A DNA stretch of 64,000 nt from Bacillus sp. ISL-55 (lineage in GTDB: Bacteria > Bacillota > Bacilli > Bacillales > Cytobacillaceae): positions 187,848-251,847 of the forward strand of contig NZ_JAGGQU010000001.1 of NCBI RefSeq assembly GCF_018613155.1, in the 5' to 3' direction. Of the stretch, positions 42,744 through 52,918 are shown piece after piece. A program made the translations under genes and the position numbers. Under the pieces are notes generated by a model. It worked only from the letters and a program-made list of their open reading frames with translations, did no database searches and was not told where the DNA came from. Each line of letters begins with the position of its first letter. Positions within the stretch are counted from its first letter, which is position 1.

Positions 42744-44672
42744 ATGACAAATAAACTTCCATTTACAATAAGTAAAAACGATACATTCTTTGATTTATTA
42801 GGCGATTACATTGGTGATGTCTTTTACGATATTCTGCCAGAAAAGGGATATGAACTCCGTGATGAGCAGATTTATATGGCCTTCCAGGTGGAGCAGGCCT
42901 TTAAGAATAAAGGAATTGTTTTCGCCGAAGCTGGCGTGGGCACCGGTAAAACATTCGTCTACCTCATTTATGCCATTCTATACGCAAGATACATGGGCAA
43001 GCCGGCGATTGTTTCCTGCTCTGATGAAACACTGATCGAGCAGCTCGTAAAAGAGGGCGGAGATATCGAAAAACTAGAAAAGGCGTTAGGGTTGAAGGTC
43101 GATGTCCGATTGGCTAAAGCAAGAGAGCAGTACGTGTGCGTGAAAAAGCTTGATGACCTTTCAAACACATCGAATGAAAAAGAAATCCTTGACGTCCATG
43201 ATCAGTTGCCAGATTTCATCTTTGATGAAGGGATTTCAATGAATTCATTCACTCGTTATGGTGACCGAAAGGAATATCCATGGGTCACAAATGAAAATTG
43301 GGCTTCGATGGCCTGGGATCCACTTCAGCAATGCTCAACATGCAGCTGGCGCCACCGTTGCGGCCAAACTTTGAACCGTGATTACTATCGTCATGCAGGC
43401 GATTTAATTATTTGTTCACATGACTTTTACATGGAGCATGTCTGGACGAAAGATTCCCGCAAACGGGAAGGGCAGATGCCATTGCTTCCAGAAGCAAGTA
43501 CAGTGATTTTTGATGAGGGGCACTTGCTTGAGTTCGCAGCGCAAAAGGGGCTAACATACAGGTTCAACTCACAAACTTTGACAACTGTACTGACGGGATA
43601 TATGCACCAGGATGTCCGTGAGGAGTCTCTTTACTTAATTGAGGATATTATAGAGCTTCATGATGCATGGTTTGACCTTTTAGTGGAAAATTCTTCTTCA
43701 ATAGAAGGGTCTAATCGAAAAGAAGTACCAATGCTGCCGAGTATCAGGAGAAATGCAGAAACACTCGAGAAAAAGGTTTCCGATTTAATGGACCAGCTAG
43801 TATTTGACTCGGAAATGTTCCTGATTGACGAATACCATTTAAAAATCATGGAAGAATACCTCGAGTTTTTTGCATATGGTCTTTCAATTTTCTTAAAGAA
43901 CGACGAAGGGATTTTCTGGCTAGAAGAGAATGAAGTGCAAACATCTCTAGTCATCATGCCTCGACTCGTTGAGGATATATTGAAAAAAGAAGTATTTGCA
44001 CAAAACATCCCGTTTGTATTTTCTTCAGCAACCTTGTCTCAAGCTGGAGAATTCAGCTATATAGCGAAAAGCCTGGGAATCGAAAAATACTCCTCCTTTA
44101 CTGTAGCGTCACCATTTGATTATGAAGAACAAATGGAATTGGTGGCACACATTGAGGATGATGAAATGAAGAAATGGAACAAAATAGGGGACGACCTTAT
44201 AAGCAGCAATGGCAGCTCGCTTGTTTTGTTCTCTTCCATGCAGGAAATGGAACGATTCCGAATGTGGTCTGAAAAACAAGAATGGAATTTCCCTATCCTG
44301 TTTGAAGGAGACCGTGAAATCAGTGAAACCGTAAAGGGATTCCAGAATGATATCGAGGCAGTTTTATGTTCTTTCAGTTTATGGGAAGGACTGGACGTAC
44401 CAGGAGAGTCATTGAATCAAGTCATCATTGCATCATTGCCATTCCCGCCTCATGACCCAGTCTTCCAGGCGAAAAGAAAGCATGCAGATAATCCAGCTGC
44501 TGAGGTAGATATACCATATATGCTCCTGCGCCTTAGACAGGGGATGGGCCGATTGATCAGAACCAATCAAGATAGCGGAACCGTACATGTGTGGCTTACT
44601 CAAAGTCAAAAAGCTGCGTACTATGAAGAGTTAAAAGGTGTACTGCCTGTTCAAAATATTCAATGGAAATAG
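42744..44672 (+). CDS. DinG/XPD-type ATP-dependent DNA helicase
   Basis: A 642-residue superfamily 2 helicase without the exonuclease domain of Bacillus DinG. Walker A AEAGVGTGKT is at 61-70 and the DEAH-type box DEGH at 257-260. Four cysteines C132, C197, C200 and C206 are placed as iron-sulfur cluster ligands between them. Motif VI is LRQGMGRLIRTNQDSG. It resembles YoaA/DinG 5'-3' helicases involved in repair of stalled forks or R-loops. ATG 42744 has GAGGAGAA upstream. Monocistronic. Confidence 0.92.
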   Translation: MTNKLPFTISKNDTFFDLLGDYIGDVFYDILPEKGYELRDEQIYMAFQVEQAFKNKGIVFAEAGVGTGKTFVYLIYAILYARYMGKPAIVSCSDETLIEQLVKEGGDIEKLEKALGLKVDVRLAKAREQYVCVKKLDDLSNTSNEKEILDVHDQLPDFIFDEGISMNSFTRYGDRKEYPWVTNENWASMAWDPLQQCSTCSWRHRCGQTLNRDYYRHAGDLIICSHDFYMEHVWTKDSRKREGQMPLLPEASTVIFDEGHLLEFAAQKGLTYRFNSQTLTTVLTGYMHQDVREESLYLIEDIIELHDAWFDLLVENSSSIEGSNRKEVPMLPSIRRNAETLEKKVSDLMDQLVFDSEMFLIDEYHLKIMEEYLEFFAYGLSIFLKNDEGIFWLEENEVQTSLVIMPRLVEDILKKEVFAQNIPFVFSSATLSQAGEFSYIAKSLGIEKYSSFTVASPFDYEEQMELVAHIEDDEMKKWNKIGDDLISSNGSSLVLFSSMQEMERFRMWSEKQEWNFPILFEGDREISETVKGFQNDIEAVLCSFSLWEGLDVPGESLNQVIIASLPFPPHDPVFQAKRKHADNPAAEVDIPYMLLRLRQGMGRLIRTNQDSGTVHVWLTQSQKAAYYEELKGVLPVQNIQWK

Positions 44673-44676
44673 AAAG

Positions 44677-44708
44677 ATCCCGAAAGGACTAATCCTTTCG
44701 GGATTTTT
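44677..44708 (+). terminator. Terminator after the helicase gene
   Basis: The 11-bp perfect stem ATCCCGAAAGG/CCTTTCGGGAT is followed by TTTT. Confidence 0.92.
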
Positions 44709-44718
44709 CTGTTAGGTG

Positions 44719-44922
44719 TTAGTTTCTGCAGCCACATTTCTTGCGGCGGCGGTCACGATCGTCATCCCGATCATCCCGAGCACCGGCTACTAAATCCTCG
44801 ATCAAACAACGGCGCACAGCACGGCAAAGGTCATCAAAATCAACAGTTGCCCTGACTCTGTCTCTGTCACGGTTAGGGTAAAATACGCCTGCTACATCAT
44901 TGTCATTACGATTGTATCCCAT
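44719..44922 (-). CDS. Small Arg/Asp-rich protein (possible spore protein)
   Basis: A 67-residue protein, strongly charged (RDDRDDDRDRRRKK) with a CGC end and a central DLCRAVRRCLIEDLV helix. A good AAAGGAG site precedes the ATG on the minus strand. Composition and small size recall spore coat-associated proteins of Bacillus, but no family is recognised. Confidence 0.6.
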   Translation of the reverse strand: MGYNRNDNDVAGVFYPNRDRDRVRATVDFDDLCRAVRRCLIEDLVAGARDDRDDDRDRRRKKCGCRN

Positions 44923-45054
44923 TAGAAACTCAACTCCTTTCCATCATGAAAGATACTTACACAATATCTTATGTGGAAAGGGACAAGGTGTTAGGGTTCA
45001 TGCCTATGTATTCATAAATGTGCTAGTCTCATATGATAAAAGTTCAATAGAAAG

Positions 45055-45086
45055 AAAAAAAGCAAGCGAAGCCCGCTTGCTTTTTT
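45055..45086 (-). terminator. Terminator of lexA
   Basis: On the minus strand AGCAAGC/GCTTGCT is flanked by runs of A and T and is followed by six or more T. It overlaps the lexA stop codon and can work in both directions. Confidence 0.85.
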
Positions 45087-45708
45087 AATGCATATGCCGG
45101 TATACACCGATGACTTTACCAAGTATGGATACGTTTCGTAGGATGATTGGATCCATCGTAGGGTTTTCCGGCTGGAGCCTGAAATAATCCTTTTCTTTGA
45201 AGAAACGCTTAACTGTTGCTTCATCATCCTCTGTCATTGCTACAACAATATCTCCGTTATTAGCAGTTTTTTGCTGCTTAACAATAACATAGTCACCGTC
45301 GAGGATGCCTGCTTCAATCATACTGTCACCCATGATTTCCAGCATGAAAACCTGCTCATCATGTGGAACAAGTCGATCAGGAAGAGGGAAGTACTCTTCT
45401 ACATTTTCTATGGCCGTGATCGGCATACCAGCTGTTACTTTACCGACAACAGGTACGTTCACCACATTATATTTAGGAATGCGGCTATCTTCTTCTATTT
45501 CCAGAATTTCAATTGCACGCGGCTTGGTAGGATCACGTCGGATCAAGCCTTTGCTTTCAAGTCTTGCAAGGTGTCCATGGACAGTAGAGCTTGATGCAAG
45601 CCCAACCGCTTCACCGATTTCGCGTACGGATGGCGGATACCCTTTTTTCTTGACTTCGCCTTTTATGAATTCAAATATATCTTGTTGCCGCTTAGATAAC
45701 TTTGTCAT
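45085..45708 (-). CDS. lexA: LexA repressor of the SOS response
   Basis: A 207-residue LexA. The N-terminal winged helix ([40 protein letters not shown]) is followed by the cleavage site A93-G94 and the S24-peptidase dyad S129 (GDSM) and K167 (ATVKRF). RecA-stimulated self-cleavage lifts repression of DNA-damage genes. The frame is open for 45 codons upstream, but MTKL at 45708 gives the normal length. It is divergent from yneA with LexA boxes between them. Confidence 0.97.
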   Translation of the reverse strand: MTKLSKRQQDIFEFIKGEVKKKGYPPSVREIGEAVGLASSSTVHGHLARLESKGLIRRDPTKPRAIEILEIEEDSRIPKYNVVNVPVVGKVTAGMPITAIENVEEYFPLPDRLVPHDEQVFMLEIMGDSMIEAGILDGDYVIVKQQKTANNGDIVVAMTEDDEATVKRFFKEKDYFRLQPENPTMDPIILRNVSILGKVIGVYRHMH

Positions 45709-45765
45709 ATTCACGCACCTCGTATATTTTCTTGTCCTAATTATACCATGTCTATTTAATAGATA

Positions 45766-45846
45766 CAAACATAAGTTCGAATTTTTGAGTTGACACAAAA
45801 CAAGTGTTCGCTTTATAATAAAATCAACTAATCGAACATACATTCG
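45766..45846. promoter_or_regulatory. LexA (SOS) boxes between lexA and yneA
   Basis: Three matches to CGAAC-N4-GTTCG: CAAACATAAGTTCG (45766, one mismatch), AAAACAAGTGTTCG (45797, two mismatches) and CGAACATACATTCG (45833, one mismatch). The yneA -10 region TATAATA lies between the second and third. This is the same arrangement as in B. subtilis. Confidence 0.88.
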
Positions 45847-45862
45847 TTAAGGGGTGCCGTAA

Positions 45863-46177
45863 ATGAAAAAACTATGGGAAAACTATTCATATGCCTTGAT
45901 CCTGCTTGCAGTCAGCTTAATCTTTACATTGGTAGCAAAAGCGCAATTAAATAACGAAGATGCATACATAACTGTTACTATAGAAGAAGGACAATCACTG
46001 TGGGAAATTGCAGAGGAGTTTGCCAGCGAACATAATTTTACCGAAAATGAATTCGTTAGCTGGGTAGAAAAAGAAAACGGAATTATCGGGGAAATGGTCT
46101 TTCCGGGAGATGAACTGGTGATCCCTGTTGTGGCTGAACAGATGGAGCCTACCCAGATTGCCGGAGCAGAAAGATAG
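45863..46177 (+). CDS. yneA: SOS cell-division suppressor YneA
   Basis: A 104-residue protein with one N-terminal transmembrane helix (SYALILLAVSLIFTLVA) and a LysM domain (ITVTIEEGQSLWEIAEEF, GDELVIPV). In Bacillus, YneA delays septation during DNA damage. LexA boxes directly upstream make SOS induction certain in principle. It leads yneB and ynzC. Confidence 0.92.
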   Translation: MKKLWENYSYALILLAVSLIFTLVAKAQLNNEDAYITVTIEEGQSLWEIAEEFASEHNFTENEFVSWVEKENGIIGEMVFPGDELVIPVVAEQMEPTQIAGAER

Positions 46178-46193
46178 ATTGGACTAGAAATAA

Positions 46194-46847
<654 letters not shown>

Positions 46848-46925
46848 CGAAGCTCTATTCTTGTAAAATCGCAAGAAATTTAGTAAGATGTCATTTGACG
46901 TAATTTTTTACAAAGGAGCTTTACA

Positions 46926-47159
46926 ATGCTATCAAGTGATAAAATTGCTAGAATCAATGAACTGGCAAGGAAAGCAAAATCATCTAAGTTGACGGAAGAA
47001 GAAGCGAAGGAACAGACGAAGCTTCGTGCAGAATATCTCCAGTCTTTCCGGTCTTCTATGCTCAATACACTTAAAGGTGTTACCATTGTGGATCCAGAAG
47101 GCAATGACGTTACGCCTGATAAGCTCAAGGAAGAAAAAGCGAAGAATAAGCTTCATTAA
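46926..47159 (+). CDS. ynzC: YnzC, DUF896 protein
   Basis: A 77-residue protein of the DUF896 family ([33 protein letters not shown]), a two-helix bundle with a disordered tail. ATG 46926 follows AAAGGAG. It is the third gene of the SOS operon in Bacillus. A terminator follows. Confidence 0.9.
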   Translation: MLSSDKIARINELARKAKSSKLTEEEAKEQTKLRAEYLQSFRSSMLNTLKGVTIVDPEGNDVTPDKLKEEKAKNKLH

Positions 47160-47172
47160 ATATATACTAATT

Positions 47173-47209
47173 TGGAATACATGCGACATGTATTCCATTT
47201 TTATTTTTG
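47173..47209 (+). terminator. Terminator after ynzC
   Basis: The 11-bp stem TGGAATACATG/CATGTATTCCA with loop CGA is followed by TTTTTATTTTTG. Confidence 0.93.
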
Positions 47210-47493
47210 TTGAATTTATAATAAATAATTCACTAGTTTGTTTCAACTCCCTAAATAATTGGGAAGTAGACTAAGGTAAGATACAGAGATAACCATGCGA
47301 GCACTAAAAAGCGCTTCTTAGGATTTATTTTTTTACTCACAAAGGCTATCATTTACATATCAACAGCGAGTTTGTGTCAAAATAGATAACAATACGGCCA
47401 TTTCTGTCTCTTTCAGGCACAATTTGTTGTATAATAATTTCTCTCGCTATAATATTAAGGATGTAGCCAGTACCTATAGAAAGGATGTATATA
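47210..47493 (+). promoter_or_regulatory. Upstream region of tkt
   Basis: About 280 bp without a gene. Near its end TGTATAATAAT (about 47434) and CGCTATAATATT (47448-47459) supply one or two good -10 boxes for tkt; no clear -35 was found. The rest shows no structure I can name. Confidence 0.4.
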
Positions 47494-49503
47494 ATGTTTA
47501 AAGAAATTGATATGCTTTCAATTGATTCCATTCGTACTTTATCAATTGATGCAATTGAAAAGGCAAATTCCGGCCACCCAGGAATGCCGATGGGGGCAGC
47601 TCCAATGGCATACACATTGTGGACTCGTTACATGAACATCAACCCTAAAAACCCAGAATGGTTTAACCGTGATCGTTTTGTATTGTCAGCTGGACATGGT
47701 TCAATGCTGTTATACAGCTTGCTGCACCTTGCAGGATATGATCTGACAATGGATGATATTAAACAATTCCGCCAGTGGGGAAGCAAGACTCCAGGACACC
47801 CTGAGTTCGGGCATACTGCCGGTGTAGACGCAACAACTGGACCACTTGGCCAGGGTATTGCTATGGCAGTTGGTATGGCCATGGCTGAACGCCACCTTGC
47901 TGCTGTATACAATAAAGATAACTATAATCTCGTTGATCACTATACATATAGTATTTGCGGTGATGGCGATCTAATGGAAGGTGTATCTGCTGAAGCAGCA
48001 TCACTGGCAGCTCACCTGAAACTAGGCAGAATGATCGTCCTTTATGATTCAAACGATATTTCTTTGGATGGAGATCTTGATAAGTCATTCTCTGAAAGTG
48101 TTGAAGGCCGATTCAAGTCGTATGGCTGGCAATACATTCGCGTCGAAGACGGCAACAACCTTGAAGAAATCGCAAGAGCAATTGAAGAAGCTAAGATGGA
48201 TGAAGACCGTCCAACAATGATCGAAGTCAAGACGGTCATCGGATATGGTTCACCTAACCTTTCTGGTAAATCAGATGTTCACGGCGCTCCACTGGGTGCT
48301 GATGAATTGAAGCTTACTAAGGAAGCTTATAAGTGGACTTTTGAAGAAGACTTCCATGTACCAAGTGAGGTATATGAACACTTCAAACAGCAAATCGCTG
48401 ATAAAGGTGAACAAACGGAACAAGCTTGGAACGAGCTTTTCGCAAAATATAAGAGCGAATATCCTGAACTAGGAGCCCAGCTTGAAAAAGCAATGAAGGG
48501 TGAGTTAGTTGTAGGATGGGATAAAGACATTCCAGTATACGAAGAAGGCAAGAGCCTTGCTAGCCGTGCATCTTCAGGAGAAGCACTTAATGGAATCGCG
48601 AAAAACCTTCCTTACCTGGTCGGCGGATCGGCTGACCTTGCCGGATCAAACAAAACAATGATCAAAGGAACGGGTGACTTCTTCCCAGGTTCATTCGATG
48701 GCCGTAACATCTGGTTCGGTGTTCGTGAATTCGCAATGGGTGCTGCAATGAACGGTATGGCACTTCACGGTGGACTTAAGGTATTTGGCGGAACATTCTT
48801 CGTGTTCTCCGACTATTTAAAGCCGGCAATCAGACTTGCTGCACTAATGGGCTTGCCTGTAACATACGTATTTACTCATGACAGCATAGCAGTAGGGGAA
48901 GATGGCCCAACGCATGAGCCAGTTGAACAGCTTGCTGGACTTCGCGCTATGCCGAACCTGTCTGTGATCCGTCCTGCAGACGGCAACGAAACAGCAGCTG
49001 CATGGAAGCTTTCAGTCGAATCAACTAAGACGCCTACAGCTCTTGTGTTGACTCGCCAAAACCTGCCAACAATCAAAGATACTGACAAGAATGCGTACGA
49101 TGGCGTATCAAAAGGTGCTTACGTCATTTCTCCAGCTGGAAAAGAAACTGCAGATGCAATGCTTCTAGCGGCAGGTTCAGAAGTCGGCCTTGCGGTTAAA
49201 GCACAAGAAGCTCTTGCTTCTGAAGGCATAGACGTAGCGGTTGTAAGCATGCCTTCATGGGATCGCTTCGAGCAGCAGTCTAAGGAGTACAAAGAAAGTG
49301 TCATTCCTAAGTCTGTCAAGAAGCGCCTTGGAATCGAAATGGGTTCTTCTCTTGGCTGGCACCGTTATGTTGGTGACGAGGGTGAAGTACTTGCGATCGA
49401 TACATTTGGTGCATCAGCTCCAGGAGACAAGATTTTGGAAGAGTACGGTTTCTCTGTTAACAATGTAGTAGCACGCGTAAAGGCATTGCTAGAGCAAAAC
49501 TAA
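47494..49503 (+). CDS. tkt: Transketolase
   Basis: A 669-residue transketolase, moving two-carbon units between pentose-pathway sugar phosphates with thiamine diphosphate. N-terminal block [21 protein letters not shown], ThDP motif beginning [17 protein letters not shown], and the central [20 protein letters not shown] with catalytic Glu are clear. ATG 47494 is six bases after AAGGATG; 47485 is less well placed. The yneB-ynzC-tkt order matches B. subtilis. Confidence 0.97.
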   Translation: MFKEIDMLSIDSIRTLSIDAIEKANSGHPGMPMGAAPMAYTLWTRYMNINPKNPEWFNRDRFVLSAGHGSMLLYSLLHLAGYDLTMDDIKQFRQWGSKTPGHPEFGHTAGVDATTGPLGQGIAMAVGMAMAERHLAAVYNKDNYNLVDHYTYSICGDGDLMEGVSAEAASLAAHLKLGRMIVLYDSNDISLDGDLDKSFSESVEGRFKSYGWQYIRVEDGNNLEEIARAIEEAKMDEDRPTMIEVKTVIGYGSPNLSGKSDVHGAPLGADELKLTKEAYKWTFEEDFHVPSEVYEHFKQQIADKGEQTEQAWNELFAKYKSEYPELGAQLEKAMKGELVVGWDKDIPVYEEGKSLASRASSGEALNGIAKNLPYLVGGSADLAGSNKTMIKGTGDFFPGSFDGRNIWFGVREFAMGAAMNGMALHGGLKVFGGTFFVFSDYLKPAIRLAALMGLPVTYVFTHDSIAVGEDGPTHEPVEQLAGLRAMPNLSVIRPADGNETAAAWKLSVESTKTPTALVLTRQNLPTIKDTDKNAYDGVSKGAYVISPAGKETADAMLLAAGSEVGLAVKAQEALASEGIDVAVVSMPSWDRFEQQSKEYKESVIPKSVKKRLGIEMGSSLGWHRYVGDEGEVLAIDTFGASAPGDKILEEYGFSVNNVVARVKALLEQN

Positions 49504-49518
49504 TTAACACTTAAAATG

Positions 49519-49556
49519 ACGAGTATGGGATTTGATTCCGTACTCGTTTTTTTTTG
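49519..49556 (+). terminator. Terminator after tkt
   Basis: Stem ACGAGTA/TACTCGT, extended by GG/CC, followed by nine T. Confidence 0.92.
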
Positions 49557-49661
49557 TTAAATAAAAATTTGTCCGGTAAAGATGATTATTGTATTCTAAT
49601 GGAGTATATGGTAAAATTTAATATAGAACAAATGTTCCTATTTTAAAATTGAGGTGTTGTC

Positions 49662-50087
49662 ATGATAACAGGTATTGTTCCTTATCTTGTAACAAACGGA
49701 AATGGCCAGGAAGCGGTACAATTTTATCAAGATGCTTTAGGCGCAGAGATCATCAGTCTGCAGACATTTGGAGAGATGCCTCCCAATCCAGAGTATCCTC
49801 TTCCTGAAGAAGCAAAAGATCGGGTAATGAATGCACAAATGAAAATTGGCAACGCCAGCATAATGTTATCGGATACTTTTCCCGGTCAACCATACCAGCT
49901 TGGATCCCAGGTAACGATAGCACTTTTGGTAAATGATGAAGCAGAAGCAAAAGAAATTTTTGAGAAGATACAGGTGGATGGAAAGGTTACCATGCCTATC
50001 CAGGAAACCTTCTGGAGCCCTGCATATGGCCAGGTAACGGACAAATTTGGCGTAGAGTGGCAAGTATCAACAGAGAGTGAAAAATAA
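49662..50087 (+). CDS. VOC-family protein, PhnB-like
   Basis: A 141-residue glyoxalase-fold protein of the PhnB/YxeA-like type (IVPYLVTNGNGQEAVQFYQDALGAEIISLQTFGEMP, ending WSPAYGQVTDKFGVEWQVS). Such proteins are often annotated PhnB but are not tied to phosphonate use. ATG 49662 follows GAGGTG. Substrate unknown. Confidence 0.85.
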   Translation: MITGIVPYLVTNGNGQEAVQFYQDALGAEIISLQTFGEMPPNPEYPLPEEAKDRVMNAQMKIGNASIMLSDTFPGQPYQLGSQVTIALLVNDEAEAKEIFEKIQVDGKVTMPIQETFWSPAYGQVTDKFGVEWQVSTESEK

Positions 50088-50088
50088 A

Positions 50089-50126
50089 ATTCAAAGGCCA
50101 GACTGTGCCTAGTCTGGCCTTTGAAT
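50089..50126. terminator. Long perfect hairpin after the VOC gene
   Basis: A 16-bp perfect stem ATTCAAAGGCCAGACT with its complement and a 6-nt loop. There is no T run, so it may terminate poorly or protect the 3' end. The following 250 bp to 50384 shows no gene. Confidence 0.65.
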
Positions 50127-50384
50127 CATAAATATCACCGATTACTTCATATTTTCATTAGTTTTATGATGCTCCTAATAATTTCATCTTTCCACAGCAT
50201 TCTGTGTGTAATCCACCAATTACCTTTTCCTTCGAATCGACGAACAAATTTAATTACGCCATAAACACTTTTTACCACCACTCTTTTTATCCCTTTCCAT
50301 TAATAATACTGAGGGAATTTGTTTTTAGTTTTCATTAATATAAAGATATTGGAGAAGCTATTAAAAAAAGCTGGAGTGTAACTC

Positions 50385-50908
50385 ATGCATTTTATTTACA
50401 ACGGCTTGTTTCTAATAGCGGGAATCATTTGGGGTGATTGGAAACAGTGGCGAGAATATTATCCTACAATCCTCTACTATATTATTGGAGATTTATTAAA
50501 GTTTGCTTTGCTTTACAATTTCTCCATGTGGACCTATCAAGAGACAATTTGGGGTGAGAACATCCTTATGAATCATACCATCATCTCCCTCATGATCATG
50601 GTCATTGTTTATCCTTCAACCATCCTTATATACCTCGGCAGATTTCCACAAACGAGGTGGAAGAAGCTAGCGTGGATTTCCTTTTGGGCATTCCTTTATA
50701 CATTCGTTGAGTTCATCATGAAAAGTATTTAAATTTAATCAATCATCACCATGGCTGGAACATAGGTTGGTCCCTTTTGTTCAACTTCGTTATGTTTTCA
50801 TTGCTAAGAATTCATTTCAAAAATCCTCTTTTAGCATGGGGATTGTCAATTCTATGGGTTATCTATTTACTGAACGTCTTTAATGTCCCGATTGATCGGA
50901 TGAAATAA
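50385..50908 (+). pseudogene. CBO0543-family membrane protein, frameshifted
   Basis: The first frame encodes 115 residues (FLIAGIIWGDWKQWREYYPTI, GRFPQTRWKKLAWISFWAFLY) and stops at 50732. A second frame carries on as YLNLINHHHGWNIGWS and ends at TAA 50906-50908 (LNVFNVPIDRMK). Together they give the usual 170-odd residue, five-helix product of the family. A single-base change near the ATGAAAAG run at 50718-50725 explains the break. A sequencing error at this A run is the alternative. Confidence 0.75.
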
Positions 50909-51049
50909 GCTGGATTTTTATATTATATTGCAACGGTTTTGATAAAGGCGCACTTACTAAAATTGGAGTTATAATGGATAAATATGAGTGATAACAAAAT
51001 AAAAGGGGAAAAGCCAAAAAGATAGATGTGAGGAAGGGGTTTTACAGAA

Positions 51050-51796
51050 ATGAGAGGAACATTAGAGGGAAAGGTAGTCATCGTAACGGGAGGATCGAAT
51101 GGGATTGGCAGAGGAATAGCCGAGGCTTTTGTTAAAGAACGGGCCACTGTTTGCATTGCGGATTTAGATGAGGAAAAGGGCAAAGAAGTTATTCGACTGC
51201 TGGAAGGCATGGATGGACAAGCCGCCTTTTATAAAACAGACGTCAGGAAAGAAGAAGATATTTTAAATCTAGTAGAAAGTGCAATTAAAGATTTCGGCAA
51301 AATTGATATTTTAATCAATAATGCTGGGGTTTCGAGATTCAAGCCTCTATTTGAACTGACGACTGCAGAGTGGGAGGATGTCGTGTTTACTAATCTCAGG
51401 AGTGTTTTCATCGGTTCACGTGAAGCTGCCCGCAGGATGAAGGCAGGAGGCCGGATTATCAATATAGCATCAACAAGAGCAACCATGTCCGAACCCAACT
51501 CAGAAGCTTATGCTTCATCTAAAGGCGGAATCATTGCATTGACCCATGCTCTGGCAGCTTCTCTTCAAGAGAATGGGATCACGGTCAATTCCATAAGTCC
51601 TGGCTGGATTCAAACAGAAGATTATGACCAGCTCAGGGAGAAGGATCATAATCAGCATTGGTCCAATCGTGTAGGAAAACCTGAAGATATAGCCAAAGCC
51701 TGCCTCTATTTAGCGGACCCAGATAATGATTTTATTAATGGACAGGATCTGATCATCGATGGTGGAATGACTCGTAAAATGATTTATGAAGAATAA
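51050..51796 (+). CDS. Short-chain dehydrogenase/reductase
   Basis: A 248-residue classical SDR. Cofactor motif TGGSNGIG, the NNAG block (ILINNAGVS), and the catalytic Tyr-Lys pair in YASSKGG are present. The acidic ADLDEE after the second strand favours NAD over NADP. ATG 51050 has GGAAGGGG upstream. Sugar or alcohol dehydrogenase; substrate unknown. Confidence 0.9.
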   Translation: MRGTLEGKVVIVTGGSNGIGRGIAEAFVKERATVCIADLDEEKGKEVIRLLEGMDGQAAFYKTDVRKEEDILNLVESAIKDFGKIDILINNAGVSRFKPLFELTTAEWEDVVFTNLRSVFIGSREAARRMKAGGRIINIASTRATMSEPNSEAYASSKGGIIALTHALAASLQENGITVNSISPGWIQTEDYDQLREKDHNQHWSNRVGKPEDIAKACLYLADPDNDFINGQDLIIDGGMTRKMIYEE

Positions 51797-51802
51797 TTAA
51801 AT

Positions 51803-51838
51803 GAAAGGGAGCTGCAAAAATGATTGCGGCTCCCTTTC
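51803..51838 (+). terminator. Hairpin terminator after the SDR gene
   Basis: GAAAGGGAGC-TGCAA pairs with TTGCG-GCTCCCTTTC (10 bp plus an inner extension). The T run is poor, so strength is uncertain. Confidence 0.6.
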
Positions 51839-51903
51839 AACTTTCAATATTTTTTTATAAAATAGGAGGAGGAGAAAGTACGCAATTGGGAGAGAAGTAA
51901 TCG

Positions 51904-52599
51904 ATGAAATACACGAAAAAGAAGCCCAAAAAGAAAAAGCAAGTCCAGAGAAACTTCAATCTGGCAATCTTATTCTTTATTGCCTTTATTGGTTTTTTCC
52001 TGCTTGATAGATTCCTGGATTTATATAATCAGAGTTTCAAAAAAATGAATGTTGGTGGAAATAGTTCAATTGGAGAAGTTGCCAAGTATACTCCGATGAT
52101 TGAGGAGGAATTAAAAAAGGTTGGACTGGACGGACATACCGTCACAGTCGCAGCTTTAATGATGCAGGAAAGCCGGGGGAAGGGCGGGGATCCTATGCAA
52201 GCCTCTGAATCTGCTGGCCTTGCACCAAATACAATTCAGGATCCTAAACAAAGCGTCCAACAAGGTGTAAAGTACTTCAATCGAGTTGTTGAATATGGAA
52301 ATAAGAAGCAAGTGGACTTCCCCACAGTCATCCAGTCATACAATATGGGAATCGGCTATATTGACTTTGTAGCAAAAAATGGTGGTAAGCACAGCGAGGA
52401 GCTGGCAAAGAAGGCTTCGATGATCCAGGTTGAAAAAAATCCGCAAACATATAATTGCGGCGGTGATAAGAACAATTTCCGTTATCCTTATTGCTATGGT
52501 GACTTCACCTACAGCACAAAGGTTGCTAAACATATGGAATCAATTACGGTTAGTAATCCAGCTAATTTAAACGAGGCAACTACGAAGCGTTCTTTTTAA
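51904..52599 (+). CDS. Membrane-anchored lysozyme-like transglycosylase
   Basis: A 231-residue protein with a basic N-terminus (KYTKKKPKKKKQVQRN), one transmembrane helix (LAILFFIAFIGFFLLDRFL) and an outer lysozyme-like domain related to the N-terminal half of CwlT (MMQESRGKGGDPMQASESAG, with Glu as the likely catalytic acid; VIQSYNMGIGYIDFVAKNGG). It would cut peptidoglycan glycan strands. CwlT-type enzymes belong to conjugative elements, but no other such gene is near. The signal is therefore a chromosomal muralytic enzyme. Confidence 0.87.
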   Translation: MKYTKKKPKKKKQVQRNFNLAILFFIAFIGFFLLDRFLDLYNQSFKKMNVGGNSSIGEVAKYTPMIEEELKKVGLDGHTVTVAALMMQESRGKGGDPMQASESAGLAPNTIQDPKQSVQQGVKYFNRVVEYGNKKQVDFPTVIQSYNMGIGYIDFVAKNGGKHSEELAKKASMIQVEKNPQTYNCGGDKNNFRYPYCYGDFTYSTKVAKHMESITVSNPANLNEATTKRSF

Positions 52600-52605
52600 A
52601 GTCAA

Positions 52606-52634
52606 AACATCCGAGTATTCGGGTGTTTTTTTAT
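52606..52634 (+). terminator. Terminator after the lysozyme gene
   Basis: Stem AACATCCGA/TCGGGTGTT (9 bp with one G-T), loop GTAT, then TTTTTATTT. Confidence 0.88.
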
Positions 52635-52729
52635 TTAGAAAATTTTTCAGATAAAGCAGGAAAAAAGAATGGACACGGTAAATATATTAGTAACAAATAC
52701 CTATACTAATGATCAGGAGGTGTGTATAT

Positions 52730-52879
52730 ATGTTTGAATATGGCAAGGACATTCCACTGGACGGGGCGGCAGTAACTCAGGCTACTCAACAAGCGAAATC
52801 TAATGAACAGGCAATCTCGGAAGGTGCTGTTTACAGTTTCGACCATCGGATGGACATTCCATTGGATGAAGTAAAATAA
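52730..52879 (+). CDS. 49-aa protein with two DIPLD motifs
   Basis: A short gene with a strong CAGGAGGTG site ten bases before ATG 52730 and its own terminator directly after the stop. The protein has the motif KDIPLDGA near the start and MDIPLDEVK at the end, joined by a polar, Gln/Ala-rich helix-like stretch (VTQATQQAKSNEQAISEG). No cysteine or membrane segment. Not recognised. The complete expression signals make it a real gene. Confidence 0.75.
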   Translation: MFEYGKDIPLDGAAVTQATQQAKSNEQAISEGAVYSFDHRMDIPLDEVK

Positions 52880-52880
52880 A

Positions 52881-52917
52881 ACAGTAAAAAAGCCTGGAAA
52901 CAGGCTTTTTTTACTGT
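52881..52917. terminator. Bidirectional terminator with GAAA tetraloop
   Basis: ACAGTAAAAAAGCCTG pairs with CAGGC followed by seven T and ACTGT, closed by loop GAAA. It lies between the DIPLD gene and the convergent azoreductase gene. Confidence 0.93.
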
Positions 52918-52918
52918 T

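Noticed and set aside
51904-52599. CwlT-like lysozyme as part of a conjugative element
   Set aside because: No NlpC/P60 domain and no conjugation genes are nearby; the protein is a short membrane-anchored form.
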